Of a stretch of DNA of 64,000 nt, positions 43,114-56,233 are shown one piece after another; the first letter of the stretch is position 1; the number at the start of each line of letters is the position of its first letter. The position numbers and the translations under genes were made by a program. Origin of the DNA: Trileptium ribeirensis (taxonomy: Eukaryota; Nematoda; Enoplea; Enoplida; Thoracostomopsidae); the NCBI GenBank assembly GCA_030248225.1, contig JASANE010005263.1, forward strand, positions 178,086 through 242,085. Reading direction: 5' to 3'. Below the pieces are notes generated by a model. That model was not told where the DNA came from. It ran no database searches and saw nothing but the letters and a program-made list of their open reading frames with translations.

Positions 43114-46100
43114 CTAAAGCTAGTCTTAATCTATGAAAAAATTGTAGCAAATCTTTACTCAAACTTTTACAGCCAACAACAGTTAATTCCTTTTATCACG
43201 AGAAGCTGTGAAGCAGTGGCATTCTACTTACATGTCGTCAGACCGTGCAGTATGTGTTTAGCTCGTATGACACTGTCACAACTGTGTCATAACAATATTT
43301 TACAACTCCAACCCTTGTAGTACGCTTACCAGTTGAAAAAGACACGTGGTACACGTCTCAGATATCAGATACCATTGCCGCTTTAAAATATATAAGAATT
43401 CTTCAAGTAAAATTACCACCCTTACAACAAATTTTTTTATTAAATTTCGCTACGAGAAAATTTATAGCAACACGGTTGCTATTCTCTTAGAGTGCTCGTC
43501 ACATTTTAGCTCTGCGAATTTTTAAACAAGGCCGAGGAATTGTCACTGTATTAGCGTAATCACATGTTTAGACCTCAATCGTCAAACCAATTCCGTCTTT
43601 TAGCTATTTTACCCCAAATTGTTTATACTTCTGTGACGTAAATCAGTTAGGAAGATGATTCGAACTGAAACGAAAACATTATGCAGCTAGATTAAAACAC
43701 GACTATTTGTTACAACACTACATTGAAAGGTACATATGATGATTTTTTCAAATTTGAAAAATAATCTCACTGCTCAGTTTAAATAAATAAATTTACTTCA
43801 GCAGCGTTGCCTCATCAGTAATATCATACATGCTCATAGTAGAATAGAGGTTGAATTATCCTTCTGATGCGTCGGACCCCGAGCCCGCCTGGCATCTTTG
43901 CGGGCGTCGAAACCATAGGCGTAGCACCGCCTCCACCCCCGCGACCGGCTGATCGCCCTAGAGGAGGCAGATGGCAGAACCCCGAGAACCAGCTATTCGC
44001 GCAAGCTGTATGAATAATATAATCCGGATCAAAATTACATTTTTAGTTGTAAATTGTATGCTCTCATTTTTAGCATAGCTATACAACTGTTAGTGTTTTA
44101 TCACAAAATTCAGAACTCCACAGGAACTGGATGCATTTGATTTTTAGTCTACTTGATCACTGACGGAACTTTACATGATCATTTAAATCTATACGCTTAT
44201 GTGCAATATTAGACACTTTACAGAAGGCTTGCACAAGATGAATTTTTCCGGAATTTACCGTCTCGCGATATGGTTGAATCTTCTTACAAAAGTATTTTTA
44301 GAAGATGTTTATTTAATGTCGCTTTGTCATGTTTAGAGGGTTGGATGTTGGGTACCCTTAATTGGTCTTTATGCTCCCTTTATTGATTCATTGGTTTCGT
44401 AGTTAGGTATAAAGATTGTTGTGAATATGAAATAGTACTAATAGGCAACTCCTGTGGCATATTTGCGAAGCACAAGCACGCTCGGAACCGATTTCGACAC
44501 CGGATTTTTAGAATCACGGACACAGGTCGATGTCGAGACATCTATCTAGCCAGTATTCCCAGGGTGCTACGCAGACCAAGGGGCTTCAACAGAGTAAGTG
44601 GTCCAAATTGCTTTCAAATTGCGTAAAACTTTAATTTTATACGTCTGTATTATGCCAAAATAAGGCATACACATAGGCAGTCAACAGTAAGTATTTATAG
44701 TGCTGCTGGCCCAGGCATTATGTTGCCGCGACATATTTGAAAGAAAAGAAAACAATTTCGCGCCGAGGCACTGAATTAGTTCAGAGTTTACTGCGGCTTC
44801 AGACGTGGCAGCTTTGGTTACTTTTCGACATGTATACAAAATCGCTTAACCAATAACGTTTTCGCAGATGTTTCTGGGATTATTACACAGCTGTATTAGC
44901 GATATTTAAAACGCCAGGGTATTGATCTCTGTATATTAAATATATTTTAATACTAGCCCTCCTGGAAGAAATAGCAAAATGGTATGATTTTTCGTTTTAT
45001 GACGTCGCGCGTTGTTCAGGTAGACAGCGTGGTATTTAGAATCACCTTTCATATTTGTCAATTTTTCTCGGTGAACTATGGTTGTTTTTGTCACAGCGGT
45101 GAGGCTGTGATATTGTTTTCGGATTTTGCCTGACTGTAAGTACACGTGTATAGTAATGGTTCCTCAGCAGTGTTAAATTGCGCTACCATCCAGTCAGCAC
45201 AGCGTGTTTATATATGCGTGTATTTTTGTTAACTCCATATGGAATAGATGTAATTTTAGTCGCGGATTTTGTCGTCCATTCGCCCTGCTAAAGTGGCATC
45301 CGACAAGCGATGCCAGACTAGTGGTAAATTCCATTACACCACTGATATTTACCTGAAAGTTTTACCTGCATATCGTTTACCTGGAAGTTTTGAAATATTT
45401 CCTGAAGCAATATAAAATAAGGGTGTTAGCAGAATATAAAATTCATTACATTTAGGCTTCCAACGCCAATTGTGATGAAAATATTGTAATCCGGATCACT
45501 TCACATCCCTTCCCCTATATATATTTCCAACTTTAGACGCTACTAATGATTGGAATGAAAATTTTAGTCACCACATATACCTTGTTTGTGCGCAGCTCGT
45601 CTATAGTGCAATAGTTAGGAGTTGCCATGGAGCAGTGTATTTGAGCCTTGGTACAGTAGTGCTTTTATATTTATTTATTTATTATAAAATTATAAAATAT
45701 TATAAAATAATGTTAAATATTGTAAAATAATTATTATAAAATTATCACTAAATATTTATGAATGTTTTTGAAAATGTGTCATTTTAACTATATCACAATT
45801 TGGTGAAAATTTTGGGCTAGGAGGGTTTGTCGAATTGCCATTAAAAACTGCAACAGATATTCGATGCGAACCGAACCTAAGAGTAAATAATACTGTTGTA
45901 ATCTACGCTGTAAATGTTTGTCGGAGTTAAGACTCAGAGCTATTAAGTCAGCCACGAAAATACATAAAATCGCGTTTAAGGAGTGGAAATGCGTATCACG
46001 ACATTGTGTGCATGATGCAGAAAATATTCGTTCAATCGCTGGTACGCACTGCGCAGTGGTCATGGTTTTTGATTTACGGGAGTGTATCCAGTTCCAAACC

Positions 46101-46704
46101 TGTTTTGGTAACGATTATAATGTGAAAAATGATTTCTAATCAGTGTATATCGTGGACACCAAAAACTGCTGTGATGGATTCTTCGGTCCATTCTTCTAAA
46201 CAAAAAATCACCGTAACTGTGCAAAATTTCAACAGAACGTTAACTTTTCGGCGGCTATGCTTGTAACTCTTGATACTGTTCCAGCCAATAGATAGAGGTA
46301 TCGCAATAGAGACTAAGTTCTATGTTTTCCCCACGCTCTGCAGTACTACAAAAAACAAAAATACTTGAGAATTTTGAAAGTAGATAAAACACGTTATTAC
46401 GCGGTGTTCGTGCACTCTAGACTTCACCTTAGTATATCAGGAAATAAGTTTTCATTTTTTGCAGCTAAGGTGAAGTTATACGGCAACAATAGTACGTTAG
46501 AGTATCATTGGAGGCATCGGTAGTTTTGAAATTAAATAAGCCATTGATTTTTTATTGAATGGTATATTGAATTTGTACGTGCCAGTATTTTAGTTTAAAT
46601 TGGCCTTCAATGATGTTCAGTGGAGACACGTTCCCGATCATCCAACTTTCCTGGCCATATTCGCAACGGCAGTTCTAACCCTACTTAAACCTTTTGAAAC
46701 GTAC
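43114..46704. other. Intron 2 of the amidase-like gene
   Basis: It contains a GC-rich patch at 43866-43985, an ATTATAAAAT-rich low-complexity tract at 45660-45770 and otherwise unremarkable AT-rich sequence. No gene or transposon end was recognised. Confidence 0.5.
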
Positions 46705-46846
46705 CTGAAGATCCGGAAGTAGTGTGCAAAATACTGTGCGGATTCCTAGAAAGTCCACCGACAGTACTGTACGACATGGTGTCACAATTCGCAAATTCCG
46801 CCATATTCGCTTTGCCAATTATGACAGCTCCCTGATCGACTAAAGC
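46705..46846 (-). CDS. Amidase-like protein, exon 2 (cis-Ser176)
   Basis: The acceptor (minus strand tgtttgttccacag) is at 46847-46848 and the donor GTACGT at 46704-46699. The 142 bp start in phase 0 and end in phase 1. The product is ALVDQGAVIIGKANMAEFAN followed by SYSTVGGLSRNPHSILHTTS and GSS. It is the amidase G-A-VI-GK-NM-EFA strand-helix and the N-P...GSS loop carrying cis-Ser176. Its last base plus exon 3 complete the GSSGG motif. It is too short to have been found as an ORF. Confidence 0.9.
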
Positions 46847-49800
46847 CTGTGGAACAAACAGTGGTTAAGAATATTAAGCATATATTTAAGCGGTAAAACG
46901 GATCCGTTAGGAACAAAGTTAATATTTCGCCTTGAGATACAGATCATTTTTGCGATCATCGTACACTAGTCTCTAAGCTGTTCCAGAGCGTTTGTCCGGT
47001 TCGTTAATCTTTCCTCTCATATTCCTCTTCCCTCTCACACATTAGCAACAGTGTACATTGTGAAGGGATGCGCTAACCAAGCTTGTCGCGGTGCGTGCGT
47101 TTACACGCGTGTTGTTATTCGCCGGTTTATTCGTTCGTTAAGCTCTTAAAAAGGAACAACAGTCCTCAATCGCGCGGTAATTGGCGAATGAGGCACGCAG
47201 CCAAACCATCCAGATTCAACTCGTCGCTGCAACAAAAGTTTGTTCAACGTTGTACAAAGTACATAGAAATTTATGCTGGAAAAATGCGTTAGGTAAAGAT
47301 ACTTATACTGTAAATCTACACAACACACAAACGTACAATACACGCTAAAATGACTCACGTAACGCGTTTACAACCATGCATGCTCATAAGGGGACAGGGT
47401 GATTATCCTCTGAGCTGTGGGGACCCCATCGCCCTCGGCGTAGAACACCGGCCCATCCTGGTAGGTACTCCATTTCAGCCGTGGCCCCGCCGGCAGGCTC
47501 ACCACCCTCCCCCCTCCCCACCTCCCCCGAGGACTTGATAGGCTTCGGGACCTTGGTGAGCATGTTTGTTTGCCATTTACGTTGGAACCAATGGGGGCTT
47601 TGCACTACAGCCACTTGGACTCTTTCATAGCTAGGAATAATAACACATATAGTTATACAAATGATTACAGGCAGTACACGATAAACTGAGTTAACTTAAA
47701 CGGTTTGTGTGACCATTACGATCCTCTAACAAAACGGTTACGCTACGTAAATATTAGGCATAGATTCTTTTCCAGATCTGGCATTCAAAACAATAAGCAA
47801 TCTCAACATTTAGCCAGATTTACTGCCAATCCCATCGACACAATAATATATAGACATAACTAGCTTTAGGTATATTCAGGCCCAAAAACATAATGTAATG
47901 CCTTATGTGTTGGATTTATGATATAATGTCCAAGCCGTATGAAACATTTATCCGGCTGCAGTCAAGTGAAAATAGTACAAACGGTGCCAGTCACACCGAT
48001 CCTTTAGCCGAAGACAAAGATGCTAGCGCTATGGTTTTACAAATTTTTTTCGTTATGAGGTAAAACAGGATATATGTTTAAGAAGATATTTAACTTTTAA
48101 GTAAGTCTATATAGCATACACTGTTGACACATAATGTTGGTTCAATCGCGCCGCTGAGTTTCTTTTTCCCAACCTAGGTAAATAGTAGAGCCTGATGTCA
48201 TTTAAGATCATATAGCTAGTGCAAATATAATTCACGATGTAGCTTTTAATTGTCATAGCTCAACAACGGATGGTCGAATCGGTTTTATCGAAGGTTCAAA
48301 ATGTTTGTCTTGCCGTAATTGCTCTAGCGACCTCGATGAAGATTAGAATTTTTAAATCTACTCCTTTGTCTTATTTCTATTCTTAAATGATCCATTTTAG
48401 GCCATTTTACGTTGTGTGTACTTTATAATATTATTTGCCACAAGAGTATGTGTTGGACGGATTAACCAATTTTAATGAAATGACTTTTAGTGCAATGCTA
48501 CTTAAGTTCTGTTTGTACGTGATCATTCATTTAATTGCATGAGCCTCTGTTCGTGAACGAGAACTGTTGAATCATCATTAAAAATTGAAATCTCTCCTGT
48601 GTTTTCAGTATCACTTCTACAAAATAACAGGTAAGGCGAAATCTCCGATTTGCGATATCATTAGATACACGAGGACCTGGTCTAGCGTCAATTTTAATAT
48701 TTTTCCAGTGAACCAGGTGTTGCAGATTTATGGCAAATTAGTGCAAATCAGTGAAACCATACACAAAAAAAAAATGTGCACTGCAGAACAATACTCTCTA
48801 AACTTCGAGGCTTGGTCAAAGATTTGTAAAGTAACCCTTTTTAATATTTTTGACATACTGCACTTTCCTGAAGTCGTAAATAGAATTCGACATGGTGTTG
48901 AGCGCTGGCCTGTCAACTACCGATCATTAGCGCTAAATTGCTTAAAGAAAATCAGTAATGAGTTATGCCCCTGCGTTTAAGGTTATCAATTATTCCTGCT
49001 ATAAATTTCGTATAATTAAACTAAAGTAATACATAGGTTGAAAGTGTTGCTTGCTGCAAATTTTTTCAAAGCCACGACTGACAACATCCGTATAATTTTC
49101 TCATTATTGTGCTCAGTCTAAGCTTATCACTCAATCATTAGACGGTGTGCAGAAAAACATATGTACAAGTATTAATATAGTTATCACAGAATATCCTTTG
49201 CGCTTGCTGAAGATAGGGTTCGTTCAAAAAGTGGCCACAGTGTAAACGGCCTTATTGCTCCATATCTCGCAATGGAATTAGATTTAAATATGTTTGTAAG
49301 AATATATATTCAAACAGATTCTATTTAAAATTAGCGGCTTTAGAACCGAGACAGTGGCGGAGCCGAGATTTCACGGTAGGTGGACGGTCGGTCGGTGGAC
49401 CCTTAGCCTGAGCTTAGGTTTTTATATGAGACATACACTAAGCTTAAACTGCCGCCTTGCCTTGGTAAAGTTCACTAATTTGGTAAAATTGGGCACAAAT
49501 TTGCAAAAAATTGATTAAAATTTTAGTGAACATTGGGAAAAATTTTATCGAAATTGTAAAACATTATAAGCCCCTGAACATCTATAAAATTTACCCTACC
49601 CCGGCCTATTTACCCCTTCCCACTCCGCGCAACCCCAAACAGAGACCATCTAGCCCCTAAGCGCGCTGCCCTTCAACACCTGAGCCGTATACGTATATAC
49701 ACCAACCTGTCACGCAAAATCCGCTTATGATATAATATATCTCTCCAACAAAGTTCCGAAAAACTAAGTCGAATAAATAAAACTCTAAGATGTTATTTAG

Positions 49801-52800
49801 CTGGATATATTAGTTTCCAATAGTTACACATCGTGCGAAGCGAGCAAGCATTTATTTGTATGCGCCCGGATAAATTTTACCGTGTCCGTACGTCTATTCG
49901 TCCGGCTATTTTGTCTATATATCTCAGGACTGAATGAAGGTATTCTCATGCGGTCTTTTGCATCTGGTAATCTTGTAGTCTGACCCGTCATGCCATATAA
50001 GTTATATATGCTACCCACCCATGGGGTGTGGTAGGCCTTCATTAAAGAGGTACCCCTCAATTTTTGTGACCGCATGAAAATTGCATTTTAGTTATATCTC
50101 AAAATCCAGGCCTCGTATTTGTGTTTTTCTTGATATGGATCTACATCTTTGTTGACTTACATGTTTTGTTAGACTTGCGGATAGGGAGATATAGGCACAA
50201 AATAGGGCACTAAAAGGACCCGTTTTAAGCTCTTATATATTATATTTTTAAAACAATACGTAACTGGTATTATATGGTCACTATATAAGCTTTCGGGGCC
50301 ACTAAAAACAATGGTTTGATTTGAACGTATCCATGACCAATTTTCTCTGTGTGGAACGGTACGGTATCCTCGTGGACCTCCCCCTGCCTCGACAAGAACC
50401 ATGCATTACTTCGTTATTTTAACTGTAATGTCATATTTTATGGCATGTGTTATTACAAAGGTATTCGAGATTGCTGAAAACAATGGAGTGATTCATTTCA
50501 ACGTATCTGTGGCGGATTTAAATTTTTTTACAATGGCATCGTATCCATAGGACCCATCATGAGCCGTGCATGATTTCGCCATTTTTAACGTGATGTTTAT
50601 AATTTGTTAGACTTGCGGTTATAAAGGTTTTCGGAGATGCTGAAACCGATGAAATGATTTATTTGAGTATATCTATGACCGATATCAACATCTCGGAATA
50701 GTACTGTATCCCATAGGACCACCCTTGACAAATTAATGATTCCGTGATTTTGAGGCCGTCTGTGGAGGTTCTACAGGGGATGCTGGAAAGAGTTTATGGC
50801 CTCATCCTCCCATGCCGAGGATCCATGTTTGCCGATCTTATCACCGTTTTTTCAATTTTCACCCTATTTTTACCAATTTCTTCTTAATTTTTTCGCGGTG
50901 GGAGGTGGCATTTGCATTGGGGGCAGGCGTGTATCTAGATCAAACATCAGAGGGTTAGAGCAGCACCCCCAGGAACGTAGACCAGGGCCTTTTGGGGGGT
51001 CCGGTGTATAAGGGGAGGCGGCCCTTCCTGAACCCCTTAATAACGCACATGGGCGAGGTCTCAAACCTCACGGGAACAACGGTTTCTGCGAGGCGGCGGG
51101 ATGTGGTCCACAGAGAGAATCAGACAATCGGCGGGAGGATGATAGTCAGGGGGGTGGTTAAATTTTCGAAATTTTTGGGGCTCAAAATTTTTGTTAGATT
51201 TTGCAAATTTTTCAGCTGTTTCTGCTAAGTTTCTGGCGATTTTGCACATTTTTCCCAATTTTTGACAATTTTGCTCATTTTTTATTTTCCCGGAGTTTTG
51301 GCTATTCTTTGCCAAAATATTTGCGGAGCCTCAGGGTGATCAGGCTGCCTCCCAGAGCGGACCCACGACGCACCGAGGGGAATCCAAGCCTCAGGGGCAG
51401 GATGTGGCTATGCGTTTTGCCACAACCGAAATTGGCTCTATGACAGAATCCGGCCCTAGGTGCATACATCTTAAGGTAAATGATGCATAAACAAGCGAAT
51501 TATCGAATATGATAAAGCTGATTTAGTATAAATTATTAGGAAAACAGCAAAAAAGCATTGTATGCTCATTCCATTGGTAATGCTAAACTTTTGATATCGT
51601 GGTTTTCCAGTTCATAGTACAGGAATATATTATCATGATCGGTAATCACATTAGATCTATGATTAATAAAAGACGAAAAATGCTTATGGTAAACGCAACG
51701 TGATCTCTATAATTCTAAAAAGCATTCTTCACTATTAATGACCCTGTTTGAATTTGCCGTCCACAAAACCAGCCTTATCGTTAGGTGCATTGTTACGTTT
51801 TTATACTTAGAACTTGGTATTTTAATAAATGACGAAAAACCCTTATGATAAACGCAGCGTGATTTCTATAATTCTAAGAAGCATTCATCACTATTAATGA
51901 CCCTGTTTGAATCCGCCGTCCACAAAATCAGCCCTATCGTTACGGGTGCATTGTTACGTTTTCATACTTAGAACTAGGTATTTGAAAACAAAATTATCCT
52001 ACATATTAGGAAAAATTTCCTTCTTAATATAGTTAAGAAATTTCCGTCATACGTATGAAATATTGCCCTGTTAATATATAGTTAAGAAATTAGTAGGAAA
52101 TTTTGCGTTGCAAATACATAAGTAAAAAATTATTCATATCATTATCATAAAAAATTTCTTTCATATCTAGGAATATCTTCGTCAACTAAAAACTTTCTTT
52201 ATATGTAGGAATAACTTAATCAAGTAAAACTAGCTTAAATGGCAAGTAAATTGGTATATATACTGAATATTCAGTATTAGTTTCTTGTAGGAAATATATT
52301 CTTGGTTTTTTTGCATTTATAGTGAAGGTATAAAAACTAAACAGGTCTTTAATATGGATAATATTTCGTAACATTAAGTGCTAAAATTTTATAGAAAATA
52401 TTTCTCCTAGGGTTTATTATTTTATAGGAAACATATACTGCACTATACAGTACTAAGAATACCAGTGTACCAAGTTACCAGCTGGAAATATTAGTATAAT
52501 ATAGAAACAAAACAATTTGTTAACATTGCATCGATCACGACAAATGTAAAACTATCAAGTTTGCCACGACTTAATTTCACAAACAAGCGATCAAAATTAA
52601 ACTCTAAGTTTAGGGCCGCTTGTACGAAGCTTTTGTTGGCGAGCCTTGCAATCACCGGGTACCATATTCCTGCGCAGAAACTTTGTTTTGTCAAACAACA
52701 TTTTATGAAAGATAACAGGGTTTATGACACCTGTGTGTTATTGCCTTTAATGCTGTAATACATTTCTTGGCAGGCAGAGATAGAACATTTATACCTGAAG

Positions 52801-53388
52801 TTTAAATAGCGGTGCTTTCGACATATCAAGTTGTTCTTTTATATTATATGAGCAGAAGCTGTGTTAAAAGCTGAACAATTTATCCATAACTTTGCATTTT
52901 GTTAATCTAAACATTTGAATATACTACCTATTCATTATTTTGATAATTTATGTGTTAGCCAATCAAAGAGGAAACTAATTAGGTATTGACAAATTTCGAC
53001 AAATGAAATTTTTTTGATGTTTTAGACAGGTTCGGACCAGATATTGCATGTTTAATATAGTTGCAAGTATTTTGTTGTGATAATGACACAACACAGACAA
53101 GCAAAAACAAAATCTATCCTGACACAAACCAACAACCAGGGACACATGACGGTAACAAAGGGGGCTCTACCCAATATGTGGTAACGAAACGTGAGGGTCG
53201 GTCCCCCCACCCCGCACTGTGCCCCTGTCAGTTTGACTCATCATAGTTCCTAACTTTGCGCGAAGTTGGTGTTTGATGAAGCAATTTTGTGTTTTATGTT
53301 ATATTTTTTGTTTTAACTTCATAGTTCCGCATGTCGAAACTCACAACTTACTTTTCTAATAAAATATATACAAATCAAAAAGTCTAGC
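46847..53388. other. Intron 1 of the amidase-like gene
   Basis: It holds GC-rich patches at 47380-47540 and 50780-51450, phased A/T tracts at 49470-49570 and 51150-51310, and a two-unit tandem repeat at 51661-51985. A 131-codon + strand frame at 48585-48980 has no ATG-linked context I can support and no recognised domain. Nothing else was identified. Confidence 0.5.
51661..51985 (+). repeat. Two tandem units of about 162 bp
   Basis: Units at 51661-51822 and 51823-51985 share AATAAA-GACGAAAAA, GCATTC-TCACTATTAATGACC and GTGCATTGTTACGTTTT-ATAC. The two copies are highly similar. Confidence 0.9.
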
Positions 53389-53778
53389 CTGTACAACATC
53401 TGCATTTGCCGCCGGCACATTATTGCGCAGTTCAACTGAGCCAGCTGTTGTTGCCATTCCAGCAACATCAATGTTATCGTTAACAATAACGGTCACGCAA
53501 CTTAGCGGCTTCAAAGCCATCTTTCCACTGTCACGATCGAACGACACCCGTGCAGCATCTTCAATCACTGACGGATTGACAGCGATCAACGAGCGTAGTT
53601 TGGGATTATAGGCGTTGATTCTTCGTAGATATGTGTTTACAATTGTAACACACGAAACGCCACATCGAAGCGCATTTTGCACATCATCAACACTCGCATA
53701 TAGTGGACGAAATATTGTCGCTGAAGTGACTGATGCTTGAATCGCTCCAACAGTTAATAAATAAATTTGAAAATTCAT
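53389..53778 (-). CDS. Amidase-like protein, exon 1 (signal peptide, Lys position replaced)
   Basis: The start is the ATG at 53778-53776, chosen because it begins a typical signal peptide (MNFQIYLLTVGAIQASVTSA). An upstream in-frame ATG at 53829 would add 17 residues before it. The 130 codons include LRSLIAVNPSVIEDAARV and VTVIVNDNIDVAGMATTAGS. The family has V-K-D-N-I-D here, with the triad Lys; in this gene the codon at 53481-53479 is AAC (Asn100). The frame ends NADVVQ at CAG 53391-53389, where homology passes smoothly to exon 2. The next bases are GCTAGA, so the intron is GC-AG or the donor is displaced. Confidence 0.87.
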
Positions 53779-54047
53779 GATTCGACTAGCACTGAGCAAA
53801 CTCATCTCACAAATGTTTAGTAAGATCATAAATACTAATATAGAAAGTAACCGTGAAATGTATAGGGATATTACTATATTTTACCCATATGTAAATTCCA
53901 GTTTGGATGATTCAGGCGTAGGATTATTTGACACAATAGTAGTCATAAATGTGGAACGAGCCAACGAAAAAAGGTTTAATCAAACACCACATCACTGAAT
54001 GAATGCCAACAGATACATTCTATTAACTAGATACACAATTTTTGAAG

Positions 54048-54112
54048 CTGCCCTGATAGTTCAGGAAGTCAGGAAGTGCCGACAGCACTGAGTTCGAACC
54101 TTAGACTCTGCT
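54048..54112 (+). ncRNA. Possible tRNA-derived SINE head
   Basis: CCCTGATAGTTCAGGAAGTC resembles an A box and GAGTTCGAACC at 54090-54100 a B box, at tRNA-like spacing. No cloverleaf can be drawn with confidence, and no poly-A or repeat partner was seen in the window. Confidence 0.25.
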
Positions 54113-55870
54113 CTAATCATCGAAGTATAAAGCTGACATTTTGTTTAATCGCGAACTCAGATTTAAACCATGTTAAATACTTTGATATATATCACCGCAC
54201 TCATGATATCTATCGCAACACGCTTGTAATAATATGTCTAACAATGGGGACGTTACCCGTCGTTCCAACGTATCGCTACAACTGCGCATCTGTATACAGA
54301 CACTACCATTTCGTCATTGAAACTCGTATTTACTCGTCAGCACACAAATCTGTTTACGTGGCAAATCTGTTCAATTAACAAAGTGGCTCTGTGAAACAGC
54401 AACTGTGTTGATTTTTCAGGATGTAAAATTACGGTTTTCCTCAATATTGTGAATGCCATTTACAGTCTCTAACAATGCGGGAGTCACCCAACTCTCCACT
54501 GCACCGCTTCAAGTGCTTTTCTGGGAATAGGCAAAATCTTTGTCATGGCTGAAGTTAATGTATTACCAATCACACGCGTACCTTTCGACTTGATAATCAA
54601 TGTGTCAAACATAAAATATGGCGTCAGAAATATTGCCAGAAAATATTTTGCGTTGTACCGTGAGTCGTTGTTACTCATCGAGTTATTGCGAATATTAAAG
54701 CTTACTTTGTCAACTTTTTCACACATGAATTTCCGTTCGACGTTAACGTTATAATCTATAAAAAGAACAACATAGTGCTTGGGTTTGTATTAGGTTGGTG
54801 TAAGAACGTATAAATTTTTTTCTTAAGCTAATAATCATGTTTAGGCTTAATATATATAGGACAACACGCGACGCGTAAGCTTTGCATAATATGGATTCAT
54901 CTTGATTTTGGCCGAAATTTAATGCGCAGTGAACAAGATTCAAAAAGTATGCAATATCACATTCCTAACACTGTATCACAAGGTTGTTACAGCATTTTAT
55001 TTGAGTTTTTGAAAACCTGCTAATGGTTTAATGACCTAATTTTTCTTTGTTGGCTGGACACGACCAGGTCAGATTAGCACCAAGCAGCGTGGTGAAAAAA
55101 TTTTTTAAATTCAAAGTAAATTTGTGCTATCTATACGATAAGTTTTCCATGTCAGCTGTTAAGAAATGTATTCTACCATTGTGGTAAAAATTGTTTTTAT
55201 AAACTTAAAATATTTATATCTAGCTAGAAAATATAGGAGTACTCAATTAATGTTGTTCGGCTAGAAGCATAGTTGTTTAAGTTAGAACTTCATTGCGCTG
55301 TTTAGAACACTTTAGATTTAAATATCGTCAAAAATAAAATTAAATCTAAAAACATCCTCAAAAATTCAACGTGAAAAAACAGACAACTAAATATTTTTAA
55401 AAGACTATTTCTGACGTCTCCACACAATAATATCCATCAACGACACGATATAATTATACGTGTAGGAAAGATATCCGGTTTTCAGTAATACGCTTAATTA
55501 TTCCATTTTCAATGTTATCGAAAACGTGTGTGATTTCCCGTTCCACTTCAGTAATGCTGTAAATAAACGACTAGAAATATATAGGTACAATGAGCTGTCG
55601 GTTACAAAAGCTTCAAAACAATGTGTAGAAGTCCCATGTCAACCTGTAGCTGCACTACACACAAAATTAAATCTATTAAAATATTTACATATTATTCTTT
55701 TTAATTTTCCTACACAATATGTGTAGAAATATACTTAATTTGTTAACTTTTTTATTATGTTATGCTCACAACTAACAAATTCAACCTATGCTTTTGTAGA
55801 ATATAGCAGTTCATAGAATGTAAAATATTGTGCTAAAGATTCAAATTTTGGCGCTTTTTACAGAAATATT
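54113..55870. other. No recognisable gene
   Basis: AT-rich intergenic DNA upstream of the amidase gene. No exons, repeats or RNA genes were identified. Confidence 0.4.
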
Positions 55871-56233
55871 GTGTTTAGCTTTTTATGTTTTGTCATCAGC
55901 TTCACGCGACGATCCGATCACATCACGCCTGCCCTACAAGACTTGCACTGGCTTCCTGTTGCTCAGCATATTGTCTTTAAAGTAGCCTTTCTCTTCAATA
56001 AATGCTTAAGGGCAGATGCGCCCAGTTATCTGATTCATAAGCTCCAGCTGTGCGTCAGCCGACGTTTATATCAAGGACGTCAGCTCGTCATTCCAAGACG
56101 AATGGCCAACAACTCCGAATCGTTTGCCCCGATTATTTGGAATGACATCCACGTACCTATGCGAACTTGTGACTGCATCGTCTCGTACAAGAAACAGCTT
56201 AAAACATTGCTGTTTTCCATTGCCTACAAGTAA
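55871..56233 (+). pseudogene. LINE (non-LTR retrotransposon) reverse transcriptase, C-terminal fragment
   Basis: From about 55896 the frame reads RRSDHITPALQDLHWLPVAQ, followed by FKVAFLFNKCLRADAPSYL, VIPRR, SFAPIIWNDIHVPMRT and SYKKQLKTLLF, ending at TAA 56231. This is the characteristic C-terminal extension after the reverse transcriptase of many invertebrate LINEs (the D-HITP-L-LHWLPV-R/Q motif and the W-N-LP-R hydrophobic end). The endonuclease and catalytic reverse-transcriptase domains are missing, so it is a 5'-truncated copy, the usual product of LINE insertion. The open part shows no frameshift. Confidence 0.82.

Larger units (their letters stand above)
27052..53778 (-). other. Amidase-signature gene span, five exons
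   Basis: The exons in transcript order are 53778-53389, 46846-46705, 43113-42873, 38984-38783 and 28026-27052. They total 1950 bp (649 codons plus stop) with compatible phases at every junction (0, 1, 2, 0). The protein has a signal peptide, the whole amidase-signature domain (GatA/FAAH superfamily) and a Tyr/Cys-rich tail of about 110 residues. Members hydrolyse amides with a Ser-cisSer-Lys triad. Here cis-Ser is Ser176 and the nucleophile Ser200, 24 residues apart as in FAAH, but the Lys position is Asn100, so catalysis is doubtful. Introns are 6.5, 3.6, 3.9 and 10.8 kb. Intron 4 holds a Polinton-like element. AATAAA (minus strand) lies at 26943-26938, about 110 bp past the stop. The gene converges with AP3D1. 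Confidence 0.85.

Noticed and set aside
42869..43162. 97-codon minus ORF read from its own ATG as a small protein
   Set aside because: The first 16 codons are intron sequence. Splicing at 43114 joins it to exon 2 and restores the amidase GSSGG motif.
48585..48980. 131-codon ORF as a host exon
   Set aside because: In amidase intron 1 on the opposite strand. Composition is like the intron and no motif could be recognised with confidence.
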